Of a stretch of 64,000 nucleotides of DNA, positions 35,908 to 47,100 are shown in pieces. Both the position numbers and the translations under genes were made by a program. How positions within the stretch are numbered: position 1 is the first letter of the stretch; the number at the start of each line of letters is the position of its first letter. This DNA comes from Astragalus membranaceus (lineage: Eukaryota > Streptophyta > Magnoliopsida > Fabales > Fabaceae): positions 22,627,251 to 22,691,250 of the forward strand of contig CM076847.1 in NCBI GenBank assembly GCA_039519185.1. The letters are read 5' to 3'. The notes beneath the pieces are model-generated. The model saw nothing but the letters and a program-made list of their open reading frames with translations. It searched no databases and had not been told where the DNA came from.

Positions 35908-35910
<3 letters not shown>
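35706..35910 (+). mobile_element. tRNA-derived SINE-like element
   Basis: It has an A-box-like GGCCCAGCGGCTTAAT and a B-box-like GGGTTCGATTCCCGC, about 50 bp apart, as in a tRNA-type Pol III promoter. A unique body and an A-rich tail (CCAAAAAAAACAAATAT) follow. The ends are approximate and no TSD was established. Confidence 0.5.

Positions 35911-35911
<1 letters not shown>

Positions 35912-35967
<56 letters not shown>
35912..35967 (+). repeat. (AT)n microsatellite
   Basis: Uninterrupted AT dinucleotides for about 56 bp, directly after the SINE-like A-rich tail. Confidence 0.9.
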
Positions 35968-35968
<1 letters not shown>

Positions 35969-38200
35969 CCAACGGCCAAATCTGTCAGTAACAGGCAAAA
36001 AGTCATCGATAATCACACTTTTCCTACAAAATTAGCGATGGGAAGACACCCCCCCCCCCAAAAAAAATAGGCTGGTCGAAAACACGTATTGACTGAACTG
36101 GAAAATCCGTTGGAAATTACTGGCGACCACTGCTGTCAGTAATTTGTGGGTAATAGCAAGGTGTGTTGTCTATCGCTAATTACCGACGAGATATCCATCG
36201 GAAACCACTGCATGAGCCATGATTACCGACGGCCAAATCCGTCAGTAATCAACCAATGCGTTAATTTTTTTATTTTATTTTGTCAACTTACTTATTTATA
36301 TTTTAATATTATTATTATGATTAATAGATACTAAAATGTAAAACAATCTAAAATGTCATATTATTACAAAATGTCCTAATAGGATGGATCATCGAAATCG
36401 GAGTCAGAATCACAGGGCTTAAATCGTTGCTCTAACTCTGTTGGTCTCTGACGCATGCTTTTGTACAACTTTAGCATCTTCGCCTGCCGACGGTTCATAC
36501 TCGCTATGTCCTTCTGCAAGGTCCTGATCGTCTGATCTCGAGCCTGTACTCGGTTCCTCAGCTCTGTCACCTCAGCTTCGCTCTGCAGAGGAGGAGGAGG
36601 TCGACTGACAGAAGTTCTGGTGGTGTCAATGTGATTGATCCCACTCTGAATAAAGGGAGAAAAGGGCCCCACACCATACAGGCGGACCTTATACTTCCCG
36701 CCTACCGCCTTCTTCTAGTTGTGCATAGTGCAACAAGTGATTCAGGGTCCCATCTCCCCTGAGTCATCATATGAATAAATCCTCCTGTTTTGCATAACCA
36801 AACAACATAGCATAATTAGTGTAAATTTTAACAAAACAACATTATATAATACAAATCATGTTGAATATACCTTGGTCTTCCTCGAGCATTCGTCAACAAA
36901 ATCTTTAGTCAATTCATGTCGGTTTGCTACTATAATAAACTCTTCATATTTAGTCAATTCATTTCAATTTCCTATTCATGTCGGTTCGCTACCATAATAA
37001 ACTCTTCATATTTAGTCAATTCATGTCAGTTCGCTACAATTATAAAGTCTTCAACTCCAACTAGAAAATATTGTTTCGAACCCGCTCTTCCCAGATATAA
37101 CCTATCGTACATCCAACCACGATTCAATTGATTCCAATTCATCTACACACATTTAAAAAAGGCGTTAGATTCACATAACTTTCCCCATAACCTATCAAGT
37201 TAGCGGCATCAATGTGATTTTAGTGGATATGATTTTGAGCCAAATATGGGGGTCAAGAACAGCACAAAACCCTTTTCCATCCATGTAATGAAAGAAGTTA
37301 TTTATACCCTCATCGTCTCACAATTATCTCAATGTAGATGATTTCGAGCAAAATATGGTGATAAGGGACATCACCTCACCATTCTCCATCAACAACACAC
37401 AATAACAACATCCAAATATAGTCATCTAATCTCATGGTTCATCAAACATCAAAATAGTCATTTCTAATATAATAGTCATCAATTTCATCTTCAATTTCAA
37501 TCCAACAACATTTTAAATTCAACCAAAAAACAGAAATCAATTGACTATTAAACCAGAACAACAACACACAATTTCAATACACAAATATCTCAATTTAATT
37601 TTCTATCTAGCAATTTTACATCCCTAATAACACACAATCATATTACTAATATTTGCAAAAACATACAATCATATTTCTAAAATTCCTAACATCCAATCAT
37701 CCCTAACAACATTCAATCATCCCTCGAAACATACAACCATACCTATCAAAAACCATTTACAAATAAATAAAACAAAATAAAAACAAAAAAATGTGCTACT
37801 GACCTGAAAGTGAAGCAGTTGAGAGAGAGAGACTGAGATAAAGGGAGACAATAGGAAGGAGATGGAGAGAGAGGGTATGTCTGGCAGAGGAGGCAACAGG
37901 GAGAGGGGCAGCGGCGAGGTTGGTGGTGGTGGCGTCGGAGTGGGAGAGTGGGGGGGGGGGGGGGTAGAACACGGTGAAGGAGGAGAAAGAAGAGAAAAGA
38001 AAGGGAAATTGAGAAATAGGGAAATGAGATTCTGATTTGTTTTTTTATTTGAGTGATAGCTTCTGATGGACAAGGCCGTCAATAATAAAGTGTCTCAGAG
38101 AGTCACTTTATTACCGACGAATTTGCCTGTTGGAAACTACAACGGTCATAATTTTCCCATACCGACGACTAAATTCCTCGTAAACTCACACAATGCCCAA
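35968..38200. mobile_element. CACTA/En-Spm-type remnant with its own subterminal motif
   Basis: Both sides carry copies of TACCGACGGCCAAATCCGTC-like motifs (about 35,968-36,250 and 38,070-38,180), the pattern of CACTA subterminal repeats. Between them lies an En/Spm-protein fragment (36,376-36,720). Terminal CACTA bases were not found. A C/G homopolymer at about 36,050 and a G run at 37,951-37,962 sit in non-coding DNA, and the Pro-rich frame at 37,717-38,082 is low complexity rather than a gene. Confidence 0.5.
36376..36720 (-). pseudogene. C-terminal fragment of a plant Ptta/En/Spm-type transposon protein
   Basis: The minus strand reads KVRLYGVGPF near 36,690 and then a coiled-coil-like stretch EAEVTELRNRVQARDQTIRT, ending in an acidic DSDSDFDD tail and stop. 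A short G-Y/R-G-x-G patch followed by a heptad region and acidic end is the usual C-terminus of the non-catalytic En/Spm-family protein (PF03004-like). The upstream part is missing or broken at a TAG near 36,715. I infer a relic of the CACTA element's first gene. Confidence 0.5.
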
Positions 38201-38430
38201 GACGAGTATCCACTCGAACAGTCCCCGAATTTGATTCCCGCGTTCCAACGAGCTTGAAACCGCTTCAAAACTAGCACCACCACAAAACCAGCTACTGGAG
38301 CGTACCCAAACGCATCGCAAATCATCAATGAAATCCGCTTCTTATTGTGATCTAACCCCAACTCCGAGAACGCGGCCACTATCTTCAAATTCGGTTTGGC
38401 AGCATCTGAGGGCTGTTTTGCATCAGGCAT
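38201..38430 (-). other. Short unrecognised open frame
   Basis: The minus strand starts MPDAKQPSDAAKPNLKIVAA and continues through ISLMICDAFGYAPVAG. The composition looks protein-like and might be an exon of a captured gene, but I do not recognise the family. The downstream codons run into CACTA subterminal DNA. Confidence 0.2.
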
Positions 38431-38807
38431 AGTTAATTCAATTCTTAACCAAAATCATTCAAACCAGTGCCTAATGTGTATATAATTTTGTCTACTTTCA
38501 TATGGTTCAAGTCCCACGCAGATGTGATGAGTATTCAGGGAGTTATGGCTAAAACACTGTGACTGATACGAAACTGACCCTTATTCAAAAGTAAATTTTG
38601 TAAATCATTTTTCTCCCACAATACTCAGTCAAATTAAGTGGTTCTTGTGCCTAAACTGGCGGATTTCGTGTCTACTTTCTGAATCAACAAAAATGAACTT
38701 CAAAGGATGTCTGTGTAAAGAGTTATGAAGGAAATACCTAGACTGCCCAGAATGTATTTGCTGCAGTATTTTCCAGCAACTTGTTTCCTTCTTCCAACCT
38801 TCTTGTC
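38431..38807. other. Probable continuation of the block A LTR
   Basis: No coding motif. It may be the distal part of the minus-oriented LTR fragment of block A, which is truncated earlier in copy 1; the other end is not visible. Confidence 0.3.
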
Positions 38808-40047
38808 TCCACAAATATGACTCCTAAGCTTATTCATGACGCTTCACCACTTCTATTTTGAACTCTAATGACTTGAGCTACTGAATTTGGTTCCTTCATG
38901 CTCCAAACAACAAGGTAGCTTCACAATTACACCCTCCTTAGCTCAAATTTAACATGCAAACCTTCAAGATGGAGAAAACCCAATTTTGAGCTTCAATGAC
39001 CAACAATGGTGAAGTGAGAATGAGGGAGTTTCAGCTCATGAAACTTGTAGCATTAGAAAGAGGAAAGAAAATGGAGGTGAATGGAGGGATTAGAACTTAC
39101 ATGCAATGGATTTTGAAGGATTTCACTTCAATTCCTCTTCTCCACTCTCTCGCATATTCTCCTCTCTCTTTCCCTCACTTTTTCTGATTTTGGCAAGTTG
39201 CTGAATGAGAGGGAAGAGAGTGAGGTCAGTGGGTTTAATGAGTTGAGGGCTGTTTAAGTGGGAGTGAAATGACCAAAACGCCCCTTAGTTCTCTAATTCT
39301 CACATAATCCATTTTTAATCCCTCAAGCACTCATCAATTCACATGGCTTAGGAATTTTAATACCATTCTCATGATCCTACTATGGCTAGGACTCAATCTA
39401 CTATTTCATCAAATGATACATCTTCGATATGAGGCGAAATGACGGTTTTATCCTTTTGCTCTAGTTCCCACAATAATTCACACACTCTGAATAATTTGTG
39501 TGAAATTCATATAGTTGAGCAATGCAATAGCACTTTCGCGAGATTATCATATCCAAGACTCGATCTATCATTTAATCGAAAAACAAATCGCGAGTTAATT
39601 TCGTAAACCGAAATTAGCGAAACTAGGGATGTTACATTCAGCAATGTTAAATATCTTGAGGGAGAGTTTTGCCACCCATTGTGGTCCTACCCAGCTCGAG
39701 TGATTAGTCTCGGCAATTGCGCGCAGAGGATAACTGATTTATACCAAAAAAGAAAGTGTAAGTCTAAAAACAAAAATTAGAGTTTGGTCTTTATTTAATT
39801 GATAGAGCTGAGAAAACTTAGGGGTCTACGAGTCCAAAATTTTATACTTGGAGGATTGAAATAAAGATCATATAAATGTCAAAAATAATAATTTAGAAAA
39901 ATAAGCAAATTTGTAATTCTTCAGGGAGAGCGTGAGAATAAGTGATAAATGAACCCTCAATGTGAGATCTTGTGAAAAATTATTTATATATAAAAATAAA
40001 CTATAAAAAATATTAGGTAAAATAAATTAATTTTAAAAGAAAAAAAA
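38808..40047 (-). repeat. Duplicated block A, copy 2
   Basis: Counterpart of 16,451-17,774. The minus-oriented LTR start (TGTAACATCCCTAGTTTCG) is at 39,637. After GCAGC it continues into an AT-rich stretch ending in a Helitron terminus. Confidence 0.8.
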
Positions 40048-40171
40048 GCAGCAATTTAATTAATACTATATTTTCTTATATACATCATTCATATTAACAA
40101 TTTATATATTTCATATATAAACTTATTAAAAATATTATTATAATCCGTGCAATGCACGGGTATTCCCCTAG
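40048..40171 (+). mobile_element. Helitron 3' terminus
   Basis: A terminal hairpin CCGTGC-AAT-GCACGG (40,144-40,159) is followed by GTATTCCCCTAG and a T (40,172). A short GC hairpin about 10 bp before a CTAG end, with insertion before T, is the Helitron 3' signature. The 5' end was not located; block A copy 2 may lie inside the same element. Confidence 0.65.
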
Positions 40172-40283
40172 TAATATCCTCAAATTTAACTATTTTTACT
40201 GTTTCATTCACCTCAATTAACCAAATAATTGAATTATTATGATAATTCCAAAAAAATATATAGAAAATATTTTAACAATCCGT
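40172..40283 (+). mobile_element. Second Helitron 3' region, left of the CACTA insertion
   Basis: AAAATATTTTAACAATCCGTGC repeats the sequence leading into the hairpin of the Helitron ending at 40,171, but stops at the first hairpin arm (CCGTGC, about 40,280-40,285). The second arm and terminus appear at 47,112-47,132, after the CACTA element. Confidence 0.55.
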
Positions 40284-40299
40284 GCTAGTGCAAAATCAG

Positions 40300-40585
40300 G
40301 AAAAGAATTAGACATTTAAAGTCAGGCGCTCAGATGCCTGACTTTATATGTTGAGGCGGTGGCAAACTTGTAAATAAGAGGCAAAACTCGCGAGTTTTAA
40401 AGTCAAGCGAATACACGCCTGACTTCTAAAGTGAAAAAATAGGAAAAAAATTAGACTTTTAAAGTCATGCTATCAGGCGCCTGACTACATAAGTAGACAC
40501 GGTGGCAAACTTGTAATTAAGAGATAACGTTTTAAAGTCAAGCGCATACGCGCCTGACTTCTAAAGTACTAAAATAGAAAAAAAA
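40300..40585. repeat. Left subterminal repeats of the CACTA element
   Basis: Several palindromic units combine AAAGTCAGGCG or AAAGTCAAGCG with CGCCTGACTT (for example at 40,316-40,345 and 40,397-40,432). Confidence 0.75.
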
Positions 40586-40703
40586 ATTTCACCCTTCATT
40601 CACAAAACGTACGTAACCCTAGCATTCTCACTCTCAGAACACGATCTCTCATTCTGAGAACACTCTCAGAACACTCTGCATTCTTCCCTCCGTTTCCTCT
40701 CCC

Positions 40704-40880
40704 TCATGCCGTTCTCATCGCCGCCGTTCTCACCATCGCCGTTCTCACGCCGTTCTCACCGTCACCGTTCCGTCGCTGTTCTCACGCCGTTCTCACCGTC
40801 GACGTTCTCACGCCGTTCTCACCGTCGACGTTCTCACGCCGTTCTCACCGTCGTCGTTCTCATGCCGTTCTCACTCGTCC
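40704..40880 (+). repeat. CGCCGTTCTCACCGTCG tandem repeats
   Basis: Roughly seven imperfect units of CGCCGTTCTCACCGTCGACG-type follow a CT-rich stretch with ACTCTCAGAACAC repeats. It looks like a 5' UTR or promoter-proximal region upstream of the IQD fragment. The Ser/Arg-rich frame through it (40,706-41,023) is simple-sequence and I do not call it a gene. Confidence 0.6.
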
Positions 40881-41388
40881 TCCTTGTCACCGACGTCGTC
40901 AGATCTCAGATTTGTCGTCTTCCGTCCCTCTCACGGCGGCGAGGTAGGGAACTGCCTGTTCACGGCGTCACGGAAGGCGATGGGATGCGAGGAGATGGAG
41001 TTGGAAGATTTCGGATCTGTTAGTTTCTTAACAGAGAAAAGGTATGATTTGATGAAGGATTTGCAAACCCTAACAGGAACTAGAATGGAAAACAATAAGC
41101 TGGATGATTTGTTTGTTTGTGTTTATTTCTTTGATTGTGAATTTTGTTTTCTTTTGTTTTTTTTTTAGAATTTTTACCTAGCCGAGGAAAAGAGACTCTA
41201 CGGTGCTATTTGTGCTGCTCCTACTGTTACGGTGAGGAACATTACTCTGTTCATGAGTAAATTATTAGCTAACTTCATTAGATTTTTTAGATAGAAATAA
41301 ATTATTTTGGATTGTGAGGTTTCAGATCTTCAAAACTTTCCTTTTTCTTTTGTGGATGTAGAGGATCAAATTAAGGAATGCCAAGATA

Positions 41389-42360
41389 ATGGGGAAGAAG
41401 GGAAGTTGGTTTTCTACTGTGAAGAAAGCATTCGGTCCTGACTCAAAGGTGAGGAAATATCAACTTTGGATAAAATTTATTTTCAATGTAGCTAAAATTT
41501 GAGATGTTTCGTTTTGTATGCTTTTACTAACTGTTTTTTTATTGTTGCAGAAATCAAGTAAATCAAAGAAGAAATGGTTTGGGAAACAAAAATTGCTAAC
41601 TTCAGAATCCAACTCAGGAACTGATAATGCACCACCTGTGCCTCCACCAGAACAGGTTAAATTAACTAATATTGAAAGTCAAAACAATCACCATCATGTT
41701 GCTAAAGTTGCAACTTCCATGGATTTTAAGGAACCCGTTCCTTCTGTTGTTCAGACAGCAGCTGTCAGAGGTAAAGCTGCCATAAATACTCGATTCGCTG
41801 GTAAATCAACGGATGAAGTCGAAGCAATCAAGATTCAAACCGCTTTTCGGGGATACTTGGTAATATGTGTTGCAATTTCTTCAATTAAACCTATAAACAT
41901 TACTCTGTTCATCGTTAAGTTTCTACTTCCTAGTACTCCCTCTTTTTCACAATTCATTTGATGCAACATTCAATTAGTCTTAGATTTTACTACAAACAAA
42001 ACGTTCTTTTGAACTAATGTAGGCAAGACGAGCATTGCGGGCATTAAGAGGGCTGGTCAGGTTGAAATGATTGATGGAAGGCCCCATTGCAAAACGCCAA
42101 GCCATGAGTACCTTGCGCTCAATGCAGACGTTAGCTCGCGTGCAATCTCAGATTCGTTCTAGGAGGATGAGAATGTTAGAAGAGAATCAAGCCCTGCAGA
42201 AACAACTCTTACAGAAGCATGCAAGGGAGCTTGAGAGCATGCGGGTCTGAGTTACATTTCTTTAATTTTTTTGAAATACTAATTGTAAAAACTCTTACAG
42301 AATCAAGCCCTGCAGAAACAACTCTTACAGAAGCATGCAAGGGAGCTTGAGAGCATGCTC
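41389..42360 (+). pseudogene. IQD (IQ67-domain, calmodulin-binding) gene fragment
   Basis: Exons 41,389-41,448, 41,551-41,859 and 42,023 to about 42,241 have GT/AG borders. Exon 1 begins MGKKGSWFSTVKKAFGPDSK, the typical IQD N-terminus. Exon 2 ends in AIKIQTAFRGYL, and exon 3 opens ARRALRALRGLVRLK, together the IQ67 calmodulin-binding motif split by its usual intron. A TGA follows RLK, so later codons (RQAMSTLRSMQTLARVQSQI, ...) are untranslated. A 58-bp piece of exon 3 is repeated with period 116 (42,185 and 42,301). IQD proteins link calmodulin to microtubules and membranes. This copy is truncated and dead, though exons 1-2 could still be transcribed. Confidence 0.85.
42185..42358 (+). repeat. 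58-bp direct duplication in the IQD fragment
   Basis: AATCAAGCCCTGCAGAAACA starts at 42,185 and 42,301 and both copies extend to GAGAGCATGC, separated by an intron-like T-rich segment. Confidence 0.85.
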
Positions 42361-42830
42361 ACTCCAGGTATAATCCTTGCTCGATTTCATCATCTTTTCA
42401 TGTGTATCTTTATTATTTAATAATTATTCTCTTCATCATAGCTTGAACTTACTGTTGTTTTATAACTAAGCAGTGTTTTACTGTGTTTTATAACTTACTG
42501 TGAGCAAATTTGTAATGTTCAAAATGTTAGGAACCCTTTATCATGGTTTTTACATTGTTAACAATGTTTCAGGATGACAACCCACAACATTGAGTACCCA
42601 TCTCCCCTGACTCTCACTCAACTGTGTTCTCAGAGTTGACTTGAACCAGCCCAAGAATTCCTGGAACTCACTCAGAGGTTAACTATAGCAAGCTGAAGGC
42701 CTGTAGACAGGTGAGACGATTATTAGTGTCTTTCAATATTTTTTCAACAACATTCTGTTTTAATTTATATTTTTATATATTCCAATCAATGCAAAATAAA
42801 ATAATATTTGGAAAACTAATATCTATTCAG

Positions 42831-43900
42831 GAAACTTCAGTTATTGTCTTTGCAAATATCACAAGCATCATGGCTGATGATGACTGGTGGTATACTTCTT
42901 GCATTTGTGGAAAGTCAGTATACCCAGATTCAAAGATGTTATTCTATGAGAAGTGCAACAAACATGTGATGAAAGTTGTTCCTAGTTATGTTTTAATATA
43001 ACCAGGTATCGTATCAAGCTGAGTGTTATGGATGAAACGAATTATGCAATATTTGTTGTCTTTGATCGTGATGCAAGTCTCCTCTTAAACAAGAGCTGTG
43101 ACCAGATGATTGAAGCTCATGAAGCAGTATGTCAAATATTTATTCTTTTTCCTTTCTTATTGTAGTAAACATTATAAATTGTTTTCAATACTAAAATGAT
43201 GATAAATTTTGTTCATTGTAGCTTGCTGCAAATGGGAGCATTCCTACTGACATATCCAATTTGGTTGAAAGGTCATTCCTATTCAAAGTTGAAAACAAAG
43301 CTGCTTTTAATACAAAATTTGAGCAACTTACAGAGTGCAAAAAATATGCAGTGATCTTGAGGTTATCACCAAGTTTAAAGACTTCATCAACAAAGATAGG
43401 GTAAGGAATAGTATTCACAATTCACAATAATAACAACTAACATACATTTTGACCTATCATATCTTTAGGAAATACATCTATACTATTAATGGTACAACTG
43501 ACTCATGATGTACTATGTTTCAATATGTTTTAGGATAACAATGACATTCACAGTTTGGTGGTCAAACAAACTGAGGCTAATACCTTAGGGAACAAAAAGT
43601 GTTCAAAGCATCAAGCATCTGCCATAATTGTTAAAGAGGTATTGCTAAATACCATATCGATTGTTGGTTTAGATAACTTTTAAATATGGGTACTGATTAT
43701 TTGTATGTGATTAATCTGATTACAAGATCTAATGGCAAAGTTTCAAGATGTTGGTCATGCTGATATTGCTTGCCAGACTCAACAAAAACCAGCATCTGAA
43801 ACTCTTGAACTGCATGAAACTATTACTCAACAAAAACCAGCATCTGATATTGCTTGGTCTTCCAATAAGACAACATTTCCTGGTTGTGGTTGTGCATAAT
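42831..43900 (+). pseudogene. RPA1-like (replication factor A C-terminal domain) gene fragment
   Basis: Exon-like pieces at 42,831-42,985, 43,006-43,126, 43,222-43,400, 43,534-43,638 and about 43,737-43,900. The first reads ADDDWWYTSCICGKSVYPDS, then EKCNKHVMKVVP. The next reads YRIKLSVMDETNYAIFVVFD, then NKSCDQMIEAHEA. This is the zinc-ribbon OB fold of the RPA large-subunit C-terminal domain (Rep_fac-A_C). A 20-odd-bp insertion with a stop separates the first two pieces. RPA binds single-stranded DNA. Plant Helitrons often carry RPA-like genes, so the source could be a host gene or a Helitron; I cannot tell which. Confidence 0.75.
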
Positions 43901-44199
43901 TGAGTAACTTTGAGGCAATTATATTCAAGCTGTTTACTATATCTAACTCAAAGTAATTAAGTAAATGTGATATAGATATTGGAGAGAAAAAAAAACACAA
44001 GAACTCAAAAATTGACCTGAGTTCAACATTTTCTTGACTTTTCCTTTTACTATTTTAACTTATTATTGACTTTTCTTGTATTAATAATAACGTATGAGAT
44101 GGTGTGGATTTGGTTGGAAGGTGGATAAGAAGGGAGAAAGAGTTTATGTTAGTGGTTTGTTGTGAGACTGAGAGAGGGAGTAGTTTAATTAAGCTGATA

Positions 44200-44702
44200 A
44201 TGAGTGAAAGAATACTAGTAGTTCTGCTACTGCTTGTTTTTAAAGATTTCTTAGTTGCAGAAGGAGAAACAACTAATATTAATGGGGATTGTGATGATTG
44301 GGAAGGAATTAAGTGCAAGAATTCACGTGTTATATCCATGTACTCTCTCTTTTGAATATGTTCAGTTGCTGTTGCCTACTCCTGAATTTACTTTTGAGAT
44401 TAATATCTGGCTTGTTGGCATTTCAGAACACTATCAAGCACTGGTTTAGGAGGCCAGCTTTCTGGAGATATTGGATCATTATCTGAATTGGAGATATTGT
44501 AAGTATTTTCTATTATGATAACATATAGCTAGAGGATGTCAAATGTCAATCCTCCTCCCTCTAGCAACAAAATAAATATCCATGATTATTTTTGGCTAAA
44601 TTAATTACTGATTTTTCCTGCTTGTAGGGATTTATCTTGGAATAAGGACATGACAGGATCACTTCCACAATCCCTTGGAGAATTGAAGAAGCTGTCAACC
44701 TT
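44200..44702 (+). pseudogene. LRR receptor-like protein fragment (N-terminal)
   Basis: The first exon (44,200 to about 44,339) encodes a signal-peptide-like stretch ILVVLLLLVFKDFLV and then CDDWEGIKCKNSRVIS, the LRR N-terminal cap. Exons 44,427-44,498 and 44,628-44,702 encode LSSTGLGGQLSGDIGSLSEL and LDLSWNKDMTGSLPQSLGEL, two plant-type LRRs. Exon borders fall in the LRRs, as in the LRR-VIII group of receptor kinases. The transmembrane and kinase parts are absent. Only a truncated secreted fragment could be made. Confidence 0.75.
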
Positions 44703-45026
44703 GTAAGGCAGTATTGATTGTTAACTAGCAACACGAATCTGAATTACTTTTGAGATTGATTGTTGTTTCTAATAAATCAATCAAACTTAGGAATTAGCAT
44801 TATTTAATTATCACACATGCTTTGTCATGGTTCTAGTTCCCTGGGATTGCTTTTGAATTGGATTCAGGTACAGTCCAAGGATCCTTTTGTCTACACTTAG
44901 CTGAAATCCCTCGTCTGTTATGGTTTAACACAACTCCATGTCCTCAATTTAGTGTCAAAATAAAGGAAATGGTGTTATAATAGTTATAAACTACGAGAAT
45001 GGAGAAATTTGTTGTCTTTATGATAT

Positions 45027-45422
45027 GCCTTTACAAATCAATATGTTCAAATCTGTTTTACAGCTAAATATATTTTTTGCAGCATTTGATATTTGCCATG
45101 TTTTCTCGTATATTACTTCTGCCAGGTCTGTTCTATTTGCAATCGATGGGGAGGTTCTTGTATAGAGTGCAGGATTGTTGATTGCTCTGTTAGGTTTCAT
45201 CCTTGGTGTGCTCATCAGAAGGTATTTGCCTTTACAAATAAATATGTTCAAATCTGTTTTACAGCTAAATATATTTTTTGCAGCATTTGATATTTGCCAT
45301 GTTTTCTCGTATATTACTTCTGCCAGGTCTGTTCTATTTGCAATCGATGGGGAGGTTCTTGTATAGAGTGCAGGATTGTTGATTGCTCTGTCAGGTTTCA
45401 TCCTTGGTGTGCTCATCAGAAG
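45027..45422 (+). pseudogene. Zinc-finger (ePHD-type) exon, tandemly duplicated
   Basis: Two copies of a 201-bp unit (from 45,027 and 45,228) each contain an intron end (TTCTGCCAG) and an exon (45,126-45,221 and 45,327-45,422) reading VCSICNRWGGSCIEC, then VDCSVRFHPWCAHQK before GT. The Cys-x2-Cys, Cys and His-x2-Cys spacing is that of an extended PHD finger as in chromatin regulators. Apart from a few substitutions the copies match. The parent protein cannot be named from one exon. Confidence 0.65.
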
Positions 45423-45816
45423 GTATTTCCCTTTGCTATTTGGTACTTTCGATCATTCAACTCTCTGATGTTAAGAATGGTCTTGGTAGACTTCATTTTG
45501 AATTTTGGTCCCTCCTTTGTTCATAAGGAGATATTGTTGAACATAAAAATATATGAATGGTTGAGATTAACTCTTCTAATGTTCTCCACTAATATACTAT
45601 ATATCCAAGTATCCTAAGGTTTAGACAGTGTGTATGTGTTAAGTCATTACTTGTGTCCGTGTCTATCCATCTTTTATTCCTGGATTAGGTACCGAGGATA
45701 AGTTGTCAAGCAATTTATTGGCTGCTACTAGTAATGTTTGATTACTTTTTTAACTTAATTGTACAATCAAAAAAACTCAGAAGTCTGAATTCAATGTACA
45801 TTTATACAATACTGCT

Positions 45817-46412
45817 TTGATGTCTTGCTCAAAGCTTAGGTTGTGGGATAGAGCTCTGGAAATTCTGTGGCAGATGGAAGCTTCTGGACTGTCTGATTTG
45901 ACAGCTTCATATAACCTTGTGATCAGGACTTGTGAGCTTGCAAAGAAACCAACAATTGCATGGCAGGTGTATGAGCATATGGTTCACCAGAAGTGCAATC
46001 CAACCATGTTTACTTATCTGTCCATAATAAGGTGTTGTGTTGGTGGAGATCTTTGGGAACAATTAGAGGAAATCCTAAATGTGGGTAAAACGCATTTTTT
46101 GAATTTCTTAGCATTATTTGTCTGAATCTAGTTTGTTATTAAACTACTAGTAATCTTAATTAAATTGTGTTATAGCTTATCTACCTCATTTTCTGATGAT
46201 CTGCTCTGACATAAATATTTGGCCTCCTTAATATATGTTTCTTTTTGTAGAAGACTGGTCCAAATGCTGCTCTTTATAATGCTGCCATTCAAGGAATGTG
46301 CTTAAGTGGCAAGGTTAAGTTAGCAAATAAGGTCCATGCAAAAATGCTTGAGAGCGGTCTTGAACCTGATGTCAAAACACGAATACTAATTCATCCCATG
46401 ATAAGGAAGTAG
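45817..46412 (+). pseudogene. PPR protein fragment (C-terminal)
   Basis: The first exon ends at 46,080 before GTGGGT and the second runs 46,251-46,412 to a TAG. Repeats such as LWDRALEILWQMEASGLSDL, TASYNLVIRTCELAKKPTIA and then GPNAALYNAAIQGMCLSGKV show the degenerate 35-residue helical pattern of pentatricopeptide proteins. These bind organellar RNA. About five repeats remain; the N-terminus and targeting peptide are missing. Confidence 0.75.
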
Positions 46413-46593
46413 CCAGTAGTTTATTAGTTGCTTTGAATTTGATATGTTAGGATGTTGTTTTCAATCCATATGCTTTGGGTTGTGGTCATATTTTCTGTAA
46501 GTCATGTTCTTGCTCTGCTGCATCTTCTAGTGTTCTGTTGCATCTTCTAGATTTGTTGGTCTCATGTGTGGTTAATGCCTAAAACTTGAATCT

Positions 46594-46666
46594 GACTCCA
46601 TGGCCCAATGGATAAGGCGCTGGTCTACGGAACCAGAGATTCTGGGTTCGATCCCCAGTGGAGTCG
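46594..46666 (+). tRNA. tRNA-Arg (ACG)
   Basis: The 73-nt sequence folds as a complete cloverleaf: acceptor GACTCCA/TGGAGTC, D arm GCC/GGC, anticodon stem CTGGT/ACCAG around CTACGGA (anticodon ACG), T arm CTGGG/CCCAG around TTCGATC, discriminator G. TTTT follows at once, the Pol III terminator. The A and B boxes are intact. It lies between the PPR fragment and the right subterminal repeats of the CACTA-like element, so it probably travels with the element. Confidence 0.95.
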
Positions 46667-46732
46667 TTTTTAATGAAATTGAGGATACATTAAGGCTACC
46701 AAATAATTTTTTTTTTTTTAAAAAAATGAACT

Positions 46733-47100
46733 TTTAAAGTCAGGCGGAACTAAAGCCTGACTTCAAAACAGACTTACGAAGTCAGGCGGAACTAAAGCCT
46801 GACTTCAAAACATACTTACGAAGTCAGGCGAAACAAATGCCTGACTTCAAAACATACTTACGAAGTCAGGCGAAACAAATGCCTGACTTCAAAACATACT
46901 TACGAAGTCAGGCGAAACAAATGCTTGACTTCAAAACATACTTACGAAGTCAGGCGAAACAAATGCTTGACTTTAAAACATACTTACGAAGTCAGGCTAT
47001 CGCTTGACTTTAAAACTCCTGACATACAAAGTCGACTTAATAAAAGTCAAGCGGGCGCCTGACTTTAAATCCGCTTTTCGCCTGACTTTAAATCCCTTTT
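46733..47100. repeat. Right subterminal tandem array of the CACTA element
   Basis: About seven units of roughly 46 bp, CTTACGAAGTCAGGCGAAAC followed by AAATGCCTGACTTCAAAACAT, each a small palindrome. The motif is shared with the left end. Confidence 0.85.

Noticed and set aside
37717..38082. Proline-rich frame on the minus strand
   Set aside because: Low-complexity GA-rich DNA with a G homopolymer in a CACTA remnant; no domain.
40706..41168. Ser/Arg-rich frame and the overlapping 94-residue frame upstream of the IQD fragment
   Set aside because: They follow the CGCCGTTCTCACCG tandem repeat and look like untranslated leader.
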